NCBI RefSeq assembly: GCF_010119935.1
Contig: NZ_CP048209.1
Location: 2,793,001 to 2,857,000, forward strand
DNA length: 64,000 nt
Reading direction: 5' to 3'
DNA from: Paenibacillus lycopersici
Lineage (GTDB): Bacteria; Bacillota; Bacilli; Paenibacillales; Paenibacillaceae
Positions 33,426 to 42,637 of the stretch are shown piece after piece; the stretch's first letter is position 1; every line of letters begins with the position of its first letter. The notes under the pieces were generated by a model, which saw only the letters and a list, made by a program, of their open reading frames with translations, was not told where the DNA came from and searched no databases. The position numbers and the translations under genes are program-made.

Positions 33426-33836
33426 GTGAATTTGTTGAATGGCGCGGAATTCGGCAGACTGCAGAACGCCTTGAATGCGGCGGAGATGCGGCAGCGGGTC
33501 ATTGCCAACAATATCGCGAATGTCGATACGCCCAAATTCAAGCGTTCCGAGGTCGTTTTCGAACAATTGCTCGAGCAAAGCATGGGTTCCGGTGCGTATC
33601 AGCTTGCAGGCAAACGAACGAATCCGCGTCATATTCCTATCGGATCCTCATCTTCGGTTCCGCAAGCGCAAGTCGTTACGGATGAAACAAGCGTCATGAA
33701 CAATGACGTGAATAATGTCGATATTGATAGAGAAATGTCGCTGCTCGCCAAAAACCAGCTTAATTACAATTTCTACGTCCAACAGATGAATCACGATGTG
33801 AAAATGATGCGCATCGGAATCGAAGGGAGAGCCTGA
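33426..33836 (+). CDS. flgB: Flagellar basal-body rod protein FlgB
   Basis: FlgB is the proximal rod subunit of the flagellar basal body. The 136-residue protein has the family's N-terminal rod motif (MRQRVIANNIANVDTPKFKRSEV) and the C-terminal helix NNVDIDREMSLLAKNQLNYNFY. It starts at GTG and is the first gene of the fla/che operon. flgC begins 2 bases after its stop, indicating coupled translation. Length is normal. Confidence 0.95.
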   Translation: MNLLNGAEFGRLQNALNAAEMRQRVIANNIANVDTPKFKRSEVVFEQLLEQSMGSGAYQLAGKRTNPRHIPIGSSSSVPQAQVVTDETSVMNNDVNNVDIDREMSLLAKNQLNYNFYVQQMNHDVKMMRIGIEGRA

Positions 33837-33838
33837 TT

Positions 33839-34288
33839 ATGAGATTGACGAACGGGTTTGACGCCAGCGCCTCCGCGCTGACGGCCCAACGTCTCCGGAT
33901 GGATGTCATTTCTTCCAATATCGCGAATGCAGAAACGACAAGAGCGTCTTACGTAAACGGCCGCTATGAACCTTACAAACGCAAAATGGTCGTGCTCGAG
34001 CCGACATCGCAATCGTTTGCCGACGCGCTGAACCGCCAGATGAACGGCTCCGATCAGACGCCCGGCGTAAAGGCGGCGAGAATCGTCGAAGATTCGTCCC
34101 CGATGAAACTGGTTTATAACCCGACCCATCCCGACGCGGACGAGAACGGCTACGTGAAAATGCCGAACGTCGACGTGCTGAAAGAGATGGTCGACATGAT
34201 ATCTGCATCGCGATCGTACGAAGCCAACGTAACCGCTATGAATGCGACCAAAGGCATGTTCGTTAAAGCGCTCGAAATCGGTAAATAA
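33839..34288 (+). CDS. flgC: Flagellar basal-body rod protein FlgC
   Basis: FlgC is a rod subunit distal to FlgB. The 149 residues carry the N-terminal signature LRMDVISSNIANAETTR and the C-terminal YVKMPNVDVLKEMVDMISASRSYEANV, both diagnostic of the family. GAAGGGAG precedes the ATG. Standard length and position. Confidence 0.96.
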   Translation: MRLTNGFDASASALTAQRLRMDVISSNIANAETTRASYVNGRYEPYKRKMVVLEPTSQSFADALNRQMNGSDQTPGVKAARIVEDSSPMKLVYNPTHPDADENGYVKMPNVDVLKEMVDMISASRSYEANVTAMNATKGMFVKALEIGK

Positions 34289-34313
34289 ACAGAGATAACG
34301 CGGAGGGATACCT

Positions 34314-34628
34314 TTGATTAACCCCATGACTCTTAATCCGGTGCAAAGCCAGTCCATAAAACCGGTCGTAACAAATAACCCCAGCAGTTCCTCGACGCCG
34401 GCTGATCTTACGAAAACCTTCGGCGAATTCCTTCAAAACGCACTGGACGGCGTAAGCGCACAGGAACAAAACGTACATACGATGAACGATCAATATTTGC
34501 TCGGCAACGTTGACGTTTCGCAAGTCATGGTTGCGACCCAGCAAGCGGAGCTCGGCTTGCAGCTCACCTCACAAATCCGAAACAAAGTGATTGAAGCCTA
34601 TCAGGAAATAATGCGGATGCAGATCTAA
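34314..34628 (+). CDS. fliE: Flagellar hook-basal body protein FliE
   Basis: FliE joins the MS ring to the rod and is the first exported subunit. The 104-residue protein starts at TTG with CGGAGGG six bases upstream. Conserved parts are FGEFLQNALDGVSAQE in the middle and VSQVMVATQQAELGLQLTSQIRNKVIEAYQEIMRMQI at the end (two adjacent segments of the C-terminal helix). A few residues more or fewer at the N-terminus are possible because an ATG lies four codons downstream. Confidence 0.94.
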   Translation: MINPMTLNPVQSQSIKPVVTNNPSSSSTPADLTKTFGEFLQNALDGVSAQEQNVHTMNDQYLLGNVDVSQVMVATQQAELGLQLTSQIRNKVIEAYQEIMRMQI

Positions 34629-34671
34629 TGGCTTGTCCATTCGCATTAGAAGCTAACAGTGAGGTGGAATC

Positions 34672-36237
34672 GTGAACGAGAAATTTGCCCAATATCGAGC
34701 GAAGGTTGCTCAGTATTGGAACGTATTGGAGAAGAAACAGAAGATTTGGCTCGGCGCTTCCGCAGGCATCATCATTTTGACGATCATCCTGCTTACATAC
34801 CTGATGTCGAGAACGAACTACGAGGTGGCGTTTCGCGATTTGGACAGTACGGACGCAGCCGCTGTAATGGCGTACCTGGATTCGAGCAAGATACCTTACA
34901 AACTATCCGAGGCAGGGCAAACGATTTCGGTTCCGACGGCGGACGCTTCCAAGGTGAAAGTGGAGGCGGGTTCCCAGGGGATCATTCGCAACGGTTCGAT
35001 CGGGTTTGAATCCTTTAACGACAGCTCTTCGATGTTCGGTTCGACGGACCGGGAATTCGATGTGAAATACCGCAGCGCATTGAACGGTGAAATCCAGCGC
35101 TTGCTGAACGACATGCAAGGCGTCCAGAAGTCGAACGTATTGGTCAGCCTGCCGGATACGACGCCGTTCATGACGACGGAAGAGAAGGAACAGGCATCGG
35201 CTTCGATCATGCTCACCTTCCGTCCGGGATATCGTCCGGCGCAGAAGGAAGTCGACGGCTATTATAATCTCGTCAAAACGTCGATTCCGAACATCAAACC
35301 GGAAAACATTACGATCTCGAGCCCTGAAGGGGAGCTCCTCGCTTCGAGCGAAGTCGGAGGAAGCGGTACGGGCGGCGATCTGATTGAGACGCATTACCAG
35401 ATTCAGCGCAAATACGAGAACGATCTGAAGCAAAAAATCCAGTCGTTCCTGGGGCCGATGGTCGGCATGGACAACCTGGTCGTGAGCGTATCCAGCTCGA
35501 TCAATTTCGATCGGATCAAGTCGGACAAGCAATTAGTCATTCCATTGGAGGACAACAACAACAACGGCATTATCGTCAGCGAGTCGTCTTCAAGCAAGAC
35601 CGCGACCGGCGCTTCGTCGGTTGGCGGCGTTGCCGGCACGGGCGAAACCGATGTGCCGGGATATGAAGCGAGCGGCAGCGGCAACGGCGGCACGTCCGAA
35701 CAGAACGATCGGACGACGAATTACGATTACAGCAAGGACAATATTCAAACCGAGTCCGGCCCGTATGTCATCAAGGACTTATCTATTAGTATCGGCGTAG
35801 AAAAATCAAAATTAAGTGCGGAAGCGAAAACGGATATGACGAATGTCGTCGCATCGATCGTACGCTCGCAATTGGTCGAGTCCGGACAAGATGTAGCTAA
35901 TGACGCGTTGATCGAGAAGAAAGTTTCAATCATGGCGCAAAGCTTTATCGACAATGGCGGGGCAGCATCCTCCAAGACGCTTTCCACCGGTTGGATGGTC
36001 GGCATCGGACTTGCGGCGCTTGCGTTGATCGGCGGTTTGGGTTACGTCGTCGTCCGCCGCAGAAAACAAGCGGAGCTCGTCGAAGATATGGCGGTTCCGG
36101 GCAATGTAGAGTACCCGACGATCGATCTGGACAGCGTTCAGAACGAGAGTCAAGTTCGCAAGCAGCTTGAAACACTGGCCAAGCGCAAACCGGAAGAATT
36201 CGTTAACTTGCTCCGGACTTGGCTGGTTGAGGAATAG
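34672..36237 (+). CDS. fliF: Flagellar MS-ring protein FliF
   Basis: FliF forms the MS ring in the cytoplasmic membrane, the platform for rotor and export gate. The 521-residue protein has a first membrane helix (IWLGASAGIIILTIILLTYLM, split by its borders), ring-building motifs in the periplasmic part, a Gly/Ser-rich variable loop (about residues 305-345) and a second membrane helix (WMVGIGLAALALIGGLGYVVV region). The C-terminal tail with QVRKQLETLAKRKPEEFVNLLRTWL binds FliG. GTG start with GAGGTGG upstream. Confidence 0.97.
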   Translation: MNEKFAQYRAKVAQYWNVLEKKQKIWLGASAGIIILTIILLTYLMSRTNYEVAFRDLDSTDAAAVMAYLDSSKIPYKLSEAGQTISVPTADASKVKVEAGSQGIIRNGSIGFESFNDSSSMFGSTDREFDVKYRSALNGEIQRLLNDMQGVQKSNVLVSLPDTTPFMTTEEKEQASASIMLTFRPGYRPAQKEVDGYYNLVKTSIPNIKPENITISSPEGELLASSEVGGSGTGGDLIETHYQIQRKYENDLKQKIQSFLGPMVGMDNLVVSVSSSINFDRIKSDKQLVIPLEDNNNNGIIVSESSSSKTATGASSVGGVAGTGETDVPGYEASGSGNGGTSEQNDRTTNYDYSKDNIQTESGPYVIKDLSISIGVEKSKLSAEAKTDMTNVVASIVRSQLVESGQDVANDALIEKKVSIMAQSFIDNGGAASSKTLSTGWMVGIGLAALALIGGLGYVVVRRRKQAELVEDMAVPGNVEYPTIDLDSVQNESQVRKQLETLAKRKPEEFVNLLRTWLVEE

Positions 36238-36239
36238 AG

Positions 36240-37259
36240 GTGGCCGGAGTGGCAAAATTACAAGGATTCAGCGGTCGTCAGAAAGCAGCTATTTTGTTAA
36301 TTTCGCTCGGTCCGGAAGTTTCCGCTCAGATCTTTAAACATTTAAGAGATGACGAAATCGAACAGTTGACGCTCGAAATTGCAAATGTGCGCAAAGTGGA
36401 TACGCTTGACAAAGAAACGATTTTGAACGAATTTCATCAAATTTGCGTCGCGCAGGAGTACATCTCGCAAGGCGGCATTACGTACGCTCGAGAAATCCTC
36501 GAGAAAGCGCTCGGCGAGTCCAAGGCGATGGAAGTCATCGGCCGCTTGACGGCAACGCTGCAGGTTCGTCCGTTCGACTTTGCCCGCAAAGCCGATGCCG
36601 CGCAAATTCTGAACTTCATACAGAACGAGAACTCGCAGACGATCGCGCTCGTCTTGTCCTACCTGCAAGCGGATCAATCGTCGCAAATTCTGTCGTCGCT
36701 CCCGCAAGAGAAGCAGGCCGAGGTTGCGCGCCGCATCGCGTTGATGGACAGCACGTCGCCGGATGTCATTTCGTACGTGGAACGCGTGCTGGAACAGAAG
36801 CTGTCCGCTACCGTTACTCAAGATTACACCAATGCGGGCGGTATTGAATCAATCGTACAAATCTTGAACGGGGTCGACCGCGGAACGGAACGTACCATTC
36901 TGGACGCGCTCGAGATTCAGGACCCGGAACTGGCGGAAGAGATCAAGAAAAGAATGTTCGTGTTCGAGGACATCGTCAACATCGACAACCGTTCCATTCA
37001 GCGCATCATTCGCGATATCGAGAACGCCGATCTTCAGCTTGCGCTCAAAGTGGCCAGCGAAGAAGTGCGGGAAGCGATCTTCCGCAACATGTCCAAGCGC
37101 ATGGTCGAAACGTTCAAGGAAGAAATGGAATATATGGGCCCCGTCCGGCTGCGTGACGTCGAAGAAGCTCAAACGCGCATCGTAGCGACGATCCGCAGAC
37201 TGGAAGAGTCCGGTGAAATCATCATCGCCCGCGGCGGAGGAGATGACATCATTGTCTAA
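36240..37259 (+). CDS. fliG: Flagellar motor switch protein FliG
   Basis: FliG transmits stator force to the rotor and sits on FliF. The 339-residue protein has GRQKAAILLISLGPEVSAQIF at the N-terminus, the middle-domain EHPQ-like region (FIQNENSQTIALVLSYL) and the C-terminal torque helix with charged residues (FEDIVNIDNRSIQRIIRDIE). The start is GTG 36240 or GTG 36249; both have a usable ribosome site, and the shorter form begins MAKLQGFSG. The end overlaps the start of fliH by 8 bases. Confidence 0.96.
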   Translation: MAGVAKLQGFSGRQKAAILLISLGPEVSAQIFKHLRDDEIEQLTLEIANVRKVDTLDKETILNEFHQICVAQEYISQGGITYAREILEKALGESKAMEVIGRLTATLQVRPFDFARKADAAQILNFIQNENSQTIALVLSYLQADQSSQILSSLPQEKQAEVARRIALMDSTSPDVISYVERVLEQKLSATVTQDYTNAGGIESIVQILNGVDRGTERTILDALEIQDPELAEEIKKRMFVFEDIVNIDNRSIQRIIRDIENADLQLALKVASEEVREAIFRNMSKRMVETFKEEMEYMGPVRLRDVEEAQTRIVATIRRLEESGEIIIARGGGDDIIV

Positions 37260-38070
37260 GTTGTATAAGTCTTCTCATGTTATCGCGGTAGAAGATTTAA
37301 AACGGCTGGAATGGTTCAACCGCTACGTCAAGCCGGATCCGGAACAGGAACGACCCGCCGGACCGAGCGAAGAGACGATCTCGCTGCGCGATCAAATTCT
37401 GGAGGACGCCGAGCAGTTTGCCAATCAGCGCATCCAGGAGACAGGCGAACAGATCGAACGAATGCACGAAGAGGCGAACGCCCGGATCGATCAATGGTGG
37501 CTGGAACGCCGGCTGCAGGACGATGAAACGCTGGAACGGATTCGCCATGACGGCTACCGGCTCGGATTCGAAGAAGGCAAGGCGCAGGCCGAAGCCGACG
37601 TGCGCGCCCAATGGGAATCCATGCTGACGGAAGCGAGATCGATCCTCGATTCTTCCTATGAAACGAAGGAACAGATCATTCAAGAAGCCGAGCCATTCGT
37701 CGTCGCGCTGAGCACGGCCATCGCGGAGAAAATCATCCAGAAGCAGCTGACCGTCGAACCGGACTGGTCGCTCGATATCGTCCGCAAGGCGCTTGCGCGG
37801 CGAAGGGAACAAGGCGTGATCACGCTGTGCGTAGCGCCCCAGCAGCTTACGTACGTACAGGCTGCCCGGGAGGAGCTGTCGCTTGTCATCGATTCGCAGG
37901 CCGAGCTTCAAATCGTGCCCGACGTATCCGTCAAGTCGTTCGGCTGCGTCATTCGCTCTTCGTTCGGAAGCATCGATGCCAGAATCGATACGCAGTTGTC
38001 CGAAATCAAACGCGAGCTGATCCAGCTTGCCCTTCAAGCCGAAGAACGAGGGGCTGCCGATGAAAGCTAA
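37252..38070 (+). CDS. fliH: Flagellar export apparatus protein FliH
   Basis: FliH regulates the export ATPase FliI and links it to the C ring. The 272-residue protein has a long charged coiled-coil (about residues 45-130, rich in Glu, Gln and Arg) and the C-terminal FliI-binding domain, with ALSTAIAEKIIQKQL and SFGCVIRSSFGSIDARIDTQ. TTG 37252 was chosen because GGAGGAG lies 9 bases upstream; ATG 37243 is too close to the same site. It overlaps both fliG and fliI. Confidence 0.9.
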   Translation: MSKLYKSSHVIAVEDLKRLEWFNRYVKPDPEQERPAGPSEETISLRDQILEDAEQFANQRIQETGEQIERMHEEANARIDQWWLERRLQDDETLERIRHDGYRLGFEEGKAQAEADVRAQWESMLTEARSILDSSYETKEQIIQEAEPFVVALSTAIAEKIIQKQLTVEPDWSLDIVRKALARRREQGVITLCVAPQQLTYVQAAREELSLVIDSQAELQIVPDVSVKSFGCVIRSSFGSIDARIDTQLSEIKRELIQLALQAEERGAADES

Positions 38071-39394
38071 GCGACTGGACGCCGACCGGTATATCGAACA
38101 TTTACGACCGATCGACCCCGTTCGGGTGAACGGCAAAGTGACGCAGGTCATCGGATTGACGGTCGAATCGGAGGGACCGGACGCCAGCATCGGCGACGTG
38201 TGCCTGATCTATCCCGCGAAGTCGTCCAAACCGCTGAAGGCGGAAGTCGTCGGGTTCCGGGACAATAAAGTCATCCTGATGCCGCTTGGCGAGCTGCAAG
38301 CCATCGGACCGGGCTGCGATGTCGTCGGTACCGGCAAGCCGCTCAGCGTGCAAGTCGGATCCGAATTGCTCGGCAAAGTGCTGGACGGACTTGGCCAGCC
38401 GCTGGACGGCTCCTATATTCCGAGCCGGATGCCGCATCATTCCACGCACAATCAGCCAAGCAATCCGCTGAAACGGCCGAGAGTGAAAGAGCCGCTCAGT
38501 ATCGGCGTCCGCGCGATCGACGGACTATTGACCGTCGGACAAGGACAGCGGGTAGGCATTTTCGCCGGTTCCGGCGTAGGCAAGAGCACGCTGCTCGGCA
38601 TGGTGGCCCGCAACACCTCGGCGGACGTGAACGTCATCGCCCTGATCGGCGAACGGGGCCGCGAAGTGCTGGAGTTCATCGAGAAGGACCTTGGTCCCGA
38701 AGGACTTGCGAGATCCGTCGTCATCGTCGCGACATCCGATCAACCGGCGCTCATTCGGATCAAAGGGGCGCTCATCGCAACGACGATCGCCGAATACTTC
38801 CGCGACCGGGGCATGAACGTCATGCTGATGATGGATTCCGTCACCCGTTACGCGATGGCGCTGCGCGAAGTCGGGCTTGCCATTGGCGAACCGCCGGCCA
38901 CGCGCGGTTACACGCCTTCCGTGTTCGCGAACCTGCCGAAGCTGCTGGAGCGGGCAGGGACGGCGCAGAAAGGCACGATAACCGCCTTCTACACCGTTCT
39001 TGTCGACGGCGACGATATGAACGAGCCGATCGCGGATGCGGTCCGCGGCATTCTGGACGGACATATCGTATTAAGCCGGGAGCTGGCGAACAAAGGCCAT
39101 TTTCCGGCAATCGACGTGCTCGCTTCAATCAGCCGCGTGATGAAAGAAATCGTACCGGAAGAACAGCAGGATGCCGCCAACGAGTTGAAACGATTATTAG
39201 CTATTTATAAAGATTCGGAAGACTTGATTAATATTGGGGCGTACCAGCGAGGTTCGAACGAAAAAATTGATCAGGCCATCGAAATGCATGACGCGATTCG
39301 GGAATTTACGCGCCAGAAGACGAACGAGAAAGCCGAATATGAAGCTTCTCGCGACCGGCTGATCCAACAATTCCATCACAGCTTCGGGAGTTGA
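38060..39394 (+). CDS. fliI: Flagellum-specific export ATPase FliI
   Basis: FliI is the F1-beta-like ATPase that powers unfolding and delivery of flagellar export substrates. The 444-residue protein has Walker A GIFAGSGVGKSTLLGM near residue 170, IALIGERGREVLEFIE, the Walker B region MNVMLMMDSVTRYAMALREVG and the conserved GEPPATRGYTPSVFANLP. ATG 38060 follows GAGGGG and overlaps the end of fliH. Length is normal. Confidence 0.97.
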   Translation: MKAKRLDADRYIEHLRPIDPVRVNGKVTQVIGLTVESEGPDASIGDVCLIYPAKSSKPLKAEVVGFRDNKVILMPLGELQAIGPGCDVVGTGKPLSVQVGSELLGKVLDGLGQPLDGSYIPSRMPHHSTHNQPSNPLKRPRVKEPLSIGVRAIDGLLTVGQGQRVGIFAGSGVGKSTLLGMVARNTSADVNVIALIGERGREVLEFIEKDLGPEGLARSVVIVATSDQPALIRIKGALIATTIAEYFRDRGMNVMLMMDSVTRYAMALREVGLAIGEPPATRGYTPSVFANLPKLLERAGTAQKGTITAFYTVLVDGDDMNEPIADAVRGILDGHIVLSRELANKGHFPAIDVLASISRVMKEIVPEEQQDAANELKRLLAIYKDSEDLINIGAYQRGSNEKIDQAIEMHDAIREFTRQKTNEKAEYEASRDRLIQQFHHSFGS

Positions 39395-39403
39395 GACTGA
39401 TCC

Positions 39404-39850
39404 ATGTCCAGATTTCAATACGCCTTTCAGAAGATCGTAGATTTGAAGTCAAGCGAGAAGTCGCAGGCGGAATGGCAGTTGTCCGTCGTCGTCGGCAAGC
39501 TGTCCCAGGAAGAAGCAAGCCTGCAGCAGCTTCGGGAGGAGCGCGCCGCATGGGCGGACCGGCTGCAGAACGCATCGCTTCATGCCGTACCGCTCTCGGA
39601 AATCACGACCATCCAGACGTATATTCATTTCATGGATGACCGCATCGGACGCAAGCATCGCGACGTGCAGAAAGCGGAGACGGCCGTGGAGGAGCGCAGA
39701 CGCTTCCTGTCCGATCGGATGATGGACGAGAAAGTATGGCTGAAAACGAGAGAGAATGCCTTCCAGCGGTTCAAAGCCGACATGATGGCGAAAGAACAGC
39801 ATGCGCTGGATGAGCTGGCAACCGCGCGGTTCATGCACGCAGCGCATTAA
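39404..39850 (+). CDS. fliJ: Flagellar export chaperone FliJ
   Basis: FliJ is a coiled-coil central stalk of the export ATPase, similar to the gamma subunit of F1. The 148 residues start MSRFQYAFQKIVDLKSSEK, typical of the family, and form an almost uninterrupted charged antiparallel coiled coil (EERAAWADRLQ, DVQKAETAVEERRRFLSDR). It lies directly after fliI, as in all Bacillus-type operons. Confidence 0.92.
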   Translation: MSRFQYAFQKIVDLKSSEKSQAEWQLSVVVGKLSQEEASLQQLREERAAWADRLQNASLHAVPLSEITTIQTYIHFMDDRIGRKHRDVQKAETAVEERRRFLSDRMMDEKVWLKTRENAFQRFKADMMAKEQHALDELATARFMHAAH

Positions 39851-39903
39851 TAGACGAGCGGCTTTGCGAATCGGGAGCCATAGCCCGAGGGAGGGAACCT
39901 ATT

Positions 39904-40809
39904 GTGGCGGATTTTGAAATGGAGAAACAGGGCTACAGCGGATTCGAGAAATTTATGTTTTTCGTGACGCCGATCTTATTTACGTTGATTTTGCTTGGCG
40001 TGCTGGTCACGTTATTCAACTTCGACCTGCGCAACAAGGCATTGGAAATCGGCAATAACATTCCCGGCTTAAGCAAGATTCTTCCCGAGCCGGCCGCGAA
40101 GGAAGGAGCAGCCTCCAACGAAGAAGCGATGAAGGCCGCGAACGCTTCGGCCAAGATCGCTCAGCTTCAAGCGCAATTGACGGCCAAAGAATCGGAAATC
40201 AGCGCCTCGGCGGAAGAGAAGAAGAAGCTGGAGCAGAACGTCAAAGACCTGCGGCAGCAGCTGGACCAACTCAAGCAATCGAGCGCGGCGAAGCAGCTGG
40301 ACGATGCCGCGTACCAGAGCAAGGTCGGCGAGCTGGCCTTGATGTATACGAAGATGACGCCGAGCAAGGCGGCGCCGATTCTGGAGAGCATGGAGACGGA
40401 GGAAGCCGTGCTTGTTCTGGAAGCGATGAAGCCGGACGACCGCGCGATGATTCTCGAGAAAATGAATCCGAAGAAAGCGGCGGACGCCTCGATCATGCTG
40501 AAGGACGCGAAGACGGCCAAGGATCGTCAAATCGCCGCGCTGCAAGCGCGCGTACATAAGCTGGAAACGACGACCGACAGTTCGCAGGCCGTTCTGAGCA
40601 CGTCGCAGCTGAATTCGACGTTCTCCAGCATGGATCCGAAAAGCGCGGCCGATCTGCTGCTCAAAATGGCGGATGTCAGCCCGAGCAAGGTGCTTCGCAT
40701 CCTGAACGCGGTCAATGACGCGTCCCGCTCCAAGATTCTGGCGGAGATGTCGTCGGCGAACAAAGCGATTACGGCGCAGCTGGTTGCGAAACTGATGGTT
40801 GGCAAATAA
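39904..40809 (+). CDS. YlxF/MotE-like membrane-anchored coiled-coil protein
   Basis: The 301-residue protein has one N-terminal membrane helix (FMFFVTPILFTLILLGVLVTL, at about residues 18-38), a long coiled coil (about residues 80-130) and a C-terminal MgtE-N-like region with repeated M-x-P-x-x-A-A-x-I-L-E motifs (KMTPSKAAPILESM, MNPKKAADASIML, MDPKSAADLLLKM). The position between fliJ and fliK is that of ylxF in B. subtilis; MotE-type proteins chaperone stator or rotor parts elsewhere. GTG start with GGGAGGG upstream. The exact role is unknown. Confidence 0.83.
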   Translation: MADFEMEKQGYSGFEKFMFFVTPILFTLILLGVLVTLFNFDLRNKALEIGNNIPGLSKILPEPAAKEGAASNEEAMKAANASAKIAQLQAQLTAKESEISASAEEKKKLEQNVKDLRQQLDQLKQSSAAKQLDDAAYQSKVGELALMYTKMTPSKAAPILESMETEEAVLVLEAMKPDDRAMILEKMNPKKAADASIMLKDAKTAKDRQIAALQARVHKLETTTDSSQAVLSTSQLNSTFSSMDPKSAADLLLKMADVSPSKVLRILNAVNDASRSKILAEMSSANKAITAQLVAKLMVGK

Positions 40810-40907
40810 CCGGATCGCGGCATAGCCTGATTGACGATGAATGAAGACAAGGAATAGACCGTACGTATTGGATCCTTTCGATCGGATGAGAAAGGAGGTG
40901 AAACAAA

Positions 40908-42587
40908 ATGCAAATGCCGATTTCAAGCGCTTCGCCAAGCGCCGGTCCGGCGCCGGGCACGGCCGCTTCAAGCACCGCTTCCGTTCAAGGAGCGGATTCG
41001 GGCAGCTTCAATCAAGCGTTCGCGAAGTCACTGGCCGGCGCGCCGGCGAAGGACGCGAATGCCCATGCGGCAAGCGACGCGGCACCGTCCGCAAGCGGCG
41101 TATCCGCGATGAGCGCCCTCGCTTCGCTGCTCGGCAGCGATCTCTCTGCATCCGATCTGCTAAGCGCGATAGAATCGCTGCTGCAGAAGCTGGGGGACAC
41201 CGACGCCGAGGATCTCGCGCAAGCCACGACGGAGAGCGATCTGACCGAGGCGCTTCGGCAGCTCGATATGCTGCTCGGCGCCTTGACCGGCGTACCGCTG
41301 CTCGTGCAGCCGGCAGTTGTAACCGGAAATTCCGCTGCCGCAGAACAAGACAGCTCGTCCGCGGGCGATGCGCAGCCGGCTAACGGCGAACTGCTGACGA
41401 TTCTTGCCGGCGGCAATGCCGCGGCGGCGTCCAACAATGCCAGTCAGGCTGCTGAATCCGCGGTGCCGAACCAAGCTCAAGCGGTCGTAACCGAACAAGA
41501 CAGCTCGTCCGCGGGCGATGCGCAGCCGGCTAACGGCGAACTGCTGGCGATTCTGGCTGGCGGCAATGCCGCGGCGGCGTCAAACAACGCCATTCAGGCC
41601 GCTGAATCTGCTGTACCGAACCAAGCTCAAGCGGTCGTAGCCGATCTTGAGGAGATCAACGCGCTCAAGGCGGGGCTGCAAGAAGCGCTCGGGGACTTGC
41701 GGTCGCTGCTTCAGAATCAGAAAGGGCTATCCGCCAATAAGGAGCAGCTGACCCGGATCAGCCAACGGCTGACCTCGATCGACCGGCTCGTCAGCGGCAC
41801 GGGAGCGGAGTCTCCGAGCGCCGCAAGCCCGGCATCCGATGCGGTCTCGACCGAAGTCGTCGATTCCGTCCGAGCGCTGCAAACGCCGCAGACGCCGCAA
41901 GCGAATGCCCATCTCCAGCGCATGGCTCACCGGCTCCTTCACGTAGGCGTGCTCGGCGCGGTTCAGAAGCCGGAGAATAACGGGGCGAGCGCGGGCGAAG
42001 CCGAGGCTGTGCAGGTTCCAGCCGAAACGGCGGATCCGAACGGACAGCTTGCCGCGGTCAATGCGGATATTCAGCGTCAGCTGGCAACGGTCAGCAAGCC
42101 GGTCATCGCTCAGCCCGTGCCGGTGCAGCAATTCGCTTCGACGATTCAAGGCATGGTCGTCAAGGCCTTCAACGTGACGACGACGAACGGCGTCGCGCAA
42201 GCGCAGCTTACGTTGTATCCGGAGCATCTGGGACAAGTCAACGTCAACATTTCCGTTCATAACGGCACATTGACCGCTCAGTTCCTCGCCGATACCGTAA
42301 CGGCGAAAGACATGCTGGAGAATCAAATGGCGCAGCTGCGAACCGCACTGCAGTCGCAAGGCCTTCAAGTAGACAAGCTCGTCGTGTCGCAGGCGTCGGT
42401 TCAGCCGAGTCCGTTCCAGGACCGCCAAGGCGCGCAAGGACAGCAGCAGGGCTCCTCGAAGCGGAATCAGTCGAATGAAGACGCCGTCGACGAGATCGAT
42501 TTTGCGGCTGATCTGGAAGAATGGAACGCGCAGCAGGCCGCAGCCCGCGAGTTGGGACTTGGCCGCGGTATCCATACCATCGCTTGA
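40908..42587 (+). CDS. fliK: Flagellar hook-length control protein FliK
   Basis: FliK measures hook length and switches the export gate from hook to filament substrates. The 559-residue protein has a long low-complexity N-terminal ruler region and the folded C-terminal domain with AQLTLYPEHLGQVNVNISVH and MLENQMAQLRTALQSQGL. The ruler contains a perfect-period 50-residue tandem duplication (41344-41643). The best ribosome site of the operon, AAAGGAGGTG, precedes the ATG. Length exceeds that of B. subtilis FliK, mostly through the ruler region. Confidence 0.93.
   Translation: MQMPISSASPSAGPAPGTAASSTASVQGADSGSFNQAFAKSLAGAPAKDANAHAASDAAPSASGVSAMSALASLLGSDLSASDLLSAIESLLQKLGDTDAEDLAQATTESDLTEALRQLDMLLGALTGVPLLVQPAVVTGNSAAAEQDSSSAGDAQPANGELLTILAGGNAAAASNNASQAAESAVPNQAQAVVTEQDSSSAGDAQPANGELLAILAGGNAAAASNNAIQAAESAVPNQAQAVVADLEEINALKAGLQEALGDLRSLLQNQKGLSANKEQLTRISQRLTSIDRLVSGTGAESPSAASPASDAVSTEVVDSVRALQTPQTPQANAHLQRMAHRLLHVGVLGAVQKPENNGASAGEAEAVQVPAETADPNGQLAAVNADIQRQLATVSKPVIAQPVPVQQFASTIQGMVVKAFNVTTTNGVAQAQLTLYPEHLGQVNVNISVHNGTLTAQFLADTVTAKDMLENQMAQLRTALQSQGLQVDKLVVSQASVQPSPFQDRQGAQGQQQGSSKRNQSNEDAVDEIDFAADLEEWNAQQAAARELGLGRGIHTIA
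41344..41643 (+). repeat. 150-bp tandem duplication inside fliK
   Basis: Two direct copies, 41344-41493 and 41494-41643, encode 50-residue units beginning EQDSSSAGDAQPANGELL. They differ at only a few bases (for example LLTIL against LLAIL, NNASQ against NNAIQ), so the duplication is recent. It is in frame and adds 50 residues to the FliK ruler region. Confidence 0.93.
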
Positions 42588-42637
42588 TCCTAAGCCGATG
42601 GGCTTGCATTCTCAGTGAACGGAGGTGACGAGAAGGA

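Noticed and set aside
41344-41643. Tandem direct repeats considered as CRISPR or an insertion duplication
   Set aside because: The units are 150 bp, adjacent without spacers and in frame inside fliK.
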